Shown here: positions 46,664 to 47,522 of the stretch, piece after piece | How the letters are laid out: every line of letters starts with the position of its first letter | Numbering within the stretch: the first letter of the stretch is position 1 | Source: Piscirickettsia litoralis | Lineage (GTDB): Bacteria > Pseudomonadota > Gammaproteobacteria > Piscirickettsiales > Piscirickettsiaceae | Direction of reading: 5' to 3' | NCBI RefSeq assembly: GCF_001720395.1 | Contig: NZ_MDTU01000001.1 | Coordinates: 2,430,918 to 2,478,439, forward strand | DNA length: 47,522 bases | The notes under the pieces: generated by a model | Seen by the model: the letters and a program-made list of their open reading frames with translations, nothing else | Database searches by the model: none | Told to the model about the DNA's origin: nothing | Translations under genes and position numbers: made by a program

Positions 46664-47522
46664 TCATATTGAAATAAGGTCATGAAACTTGAAATATTCA
46701 ATGAGTGATTTTTTTGATTTTATATTAGACTTTAATTTTATATTCTCGATATGCGTTTTCACTGTTTCTCTGGATATATCAAGCACAGTTGCAATGTCGG
46801 TATAGCTTAATTCATCGAGTAATAATGTTAAGCACTTGTGTTCCATCACTGTTAGGTAAGCATCAAGAGATTCATCGATATAGTAGCGTTTTGTGTGTGT
46901 CAGTCGATAAATTTTCTATAGTTGGGTATACGTCATCAAAGGATGTTTTTTTTAAAGAGCGTTTGCGAACTACTGGTGTATCATTTTTTATGAAAACTTT
47001 TGCTGAGCGGCGAAAGCTTTTAATGAACTTAATGAAAGTGTTTTTATAAATTAAAATATTTTTATTGAAGTTAATATTTTCTTTTTTTGTTGAGAAAAAA
47101 TCAAAATTCTATTTGCGTTAGTGTGAACATAAAAATATATACACCGTGATATAAACCAAATTTATCTTCAATCGGTTTTATAATAAATTTCCAGTAGTTT
47201 TTATTTTTATCTAAATCATTTGCAAAAATAACTTTATTTTTTATAAAATTAGGGAGTCCATCTTCAAGGTGGTGGTCGCTATTAATTGCCCAATCTGTTA
47301 GCTCTTTATGAGAGCTTAATATGTGCATTTTCTTTGTAAGAATGTTAATGCTGTGATAGGAAAAACAATTTATGTCAAATTTTTAAATAAAATTTCACAT
47401 TTTTCACTAATAGCACTGCATTGATTGGGGTATGAATATTCTGTGATATAAAATGTGGTTGCTAATTTTTCATTGGCTTGTGAGTAATATGATAAGATAT
47501 GAGTTTTAATAAATGACGTTTG
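46664..47522 (-). pseudogene. LuxR-family regulator, C-terminal HTH, frameshifted and truncated by the window edge
   Basis: Read on the minus strand from the right edge. An N-terminal part (SFIKTHILSYYSQANEKL, then MHILSSHKELTDWAINSDHH, FGLYHGVYIFMFTL) leads through several frame breaks to a clear LuxR HTH: HKCLTLLLDELSYTDIATVL and DISRETVKTHIENIKLKSN, which match the LuxR motif (K.....GLS..EIA..L.IS..TVK.H). The N-terminal segment looks like an autoinducer/PAS-type sensor domain but I cannot name it. Breaks are near 46875 and 47108 and before 47370. The start lies outside the window. Such genes regulate density- or host-responsive traits; here it is probably inactive or mis-sequenced. Confidence 0.75.

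Noticed and set aside
46789-47049. Plus-strand ORF of 86 residues
   Set aside because: It is the antisense of the LuxR-type gene, whose HTH motif on the other strand explains this region.
1-47522. CRISPR arrays, tRNA and rRNA genes
   Set aside because: No spaced palindromic repeats, cloverleaf-like sequences or rRNA segments were recognised by eye anywhere in the window.

Overview
The window looks like chromosomal DNA of an AT-leaning gammaproteobacterium. The fatty-acid block (yceD-rpmF-plsX-fabH-fabD-fabG-acpP-fabF-pabC-mltG-tmk), the ubiC-ubiA pair, glnE, the heptose/Kdo lipopolysaccharide genes, a FimV C-terminus and a DolP-like BON lipoprotein are all typical of that class. The insertion-sequence remnants, secreted enzymes and LuxR-type regulator at the right end would suit a host-associated member such as the Piscirickettsiaceae/Thiotrichales. 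That placement is inference only, because no rRNA or tRNA gene is present.

Layout: 1-1.4 kb, the repeat-bearing tail of fimV and, convergent with it, a Tus-family replication-terminator gene. 1.6-4.1 kb, a class I PHA synthase, a bidirectional terminator and a BON-domain lipoprotein. 4.3-13.0 kb, the large fatty-acid/folate/cell-wall operon. 13.1-18.4 kb, an accessory stretch with a DJ-1/PfpI protein, two tandem family-3 solute-binding proteins without permeases, a PotD-like binding protein, an IS982-like remnant and an orphan metallo-beta-lactamase-fold-like protein. 18.4-24.1 kb, phosphate control and uptake: phoBR diverges from pstSCAB across a clear Pho box. 24.1-28.9 kb, minus-strand genes for a GNAT acetyltransferase, a GIY-YIG protein, YdiJ, a chagasin-type (I42) protease inhibitor and a Rap1a/Tai-like exported protein. 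29.0-34.4 kb, an alpha/beta hydrolase, ubiC, ubiA, glnE and a small zinc-finger protein. 34.4-40.3 kb, lipopolysaccharide inner core: waaF, waaC, two family-2 glycosyltransferases, hldD, waaA. 40.4-47.5 kb, an accessory right end with a secreted GH3 glycosidase, a PI-PLC-like secreted phosphodiesterase, another exported protein, a decayed IS200/IS605 transposase and a broken LuxR-type gene running off the window.

The most striking global property is the number of single-base indels. At least 20 positions in about 16 genes shift the reading frame, mostly by one base within an A/T (once G) run, while the protein on both sides stays family-like. Genes usually essential (waaA, fabH, ubiA) are among them. 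The simplest reading is homopolymer sequencing error, with true pseudogenization or transcriptional slippage as alternatives. Broken genes are typed 'pseudogene' because that is what the given sequence shows; most are probably functional in the organism.

Functionally, the central operon makes malonyl-ACP-dependent fatty acids and the acyl-phosphate for phospholipids; the Waa/Hld block makes heptose-Kdo inner core; Pho/Pst handles phosphate; UbiC/UbiA start ubiquinone synthesis. No clear new multi-gene system was found. The best candidates for novelty are the right-end secreted cluster, the permease-less binding-protein pair, the PhoR without membrane segments, and a Tus homologue in a seemingly non-enteric setting.
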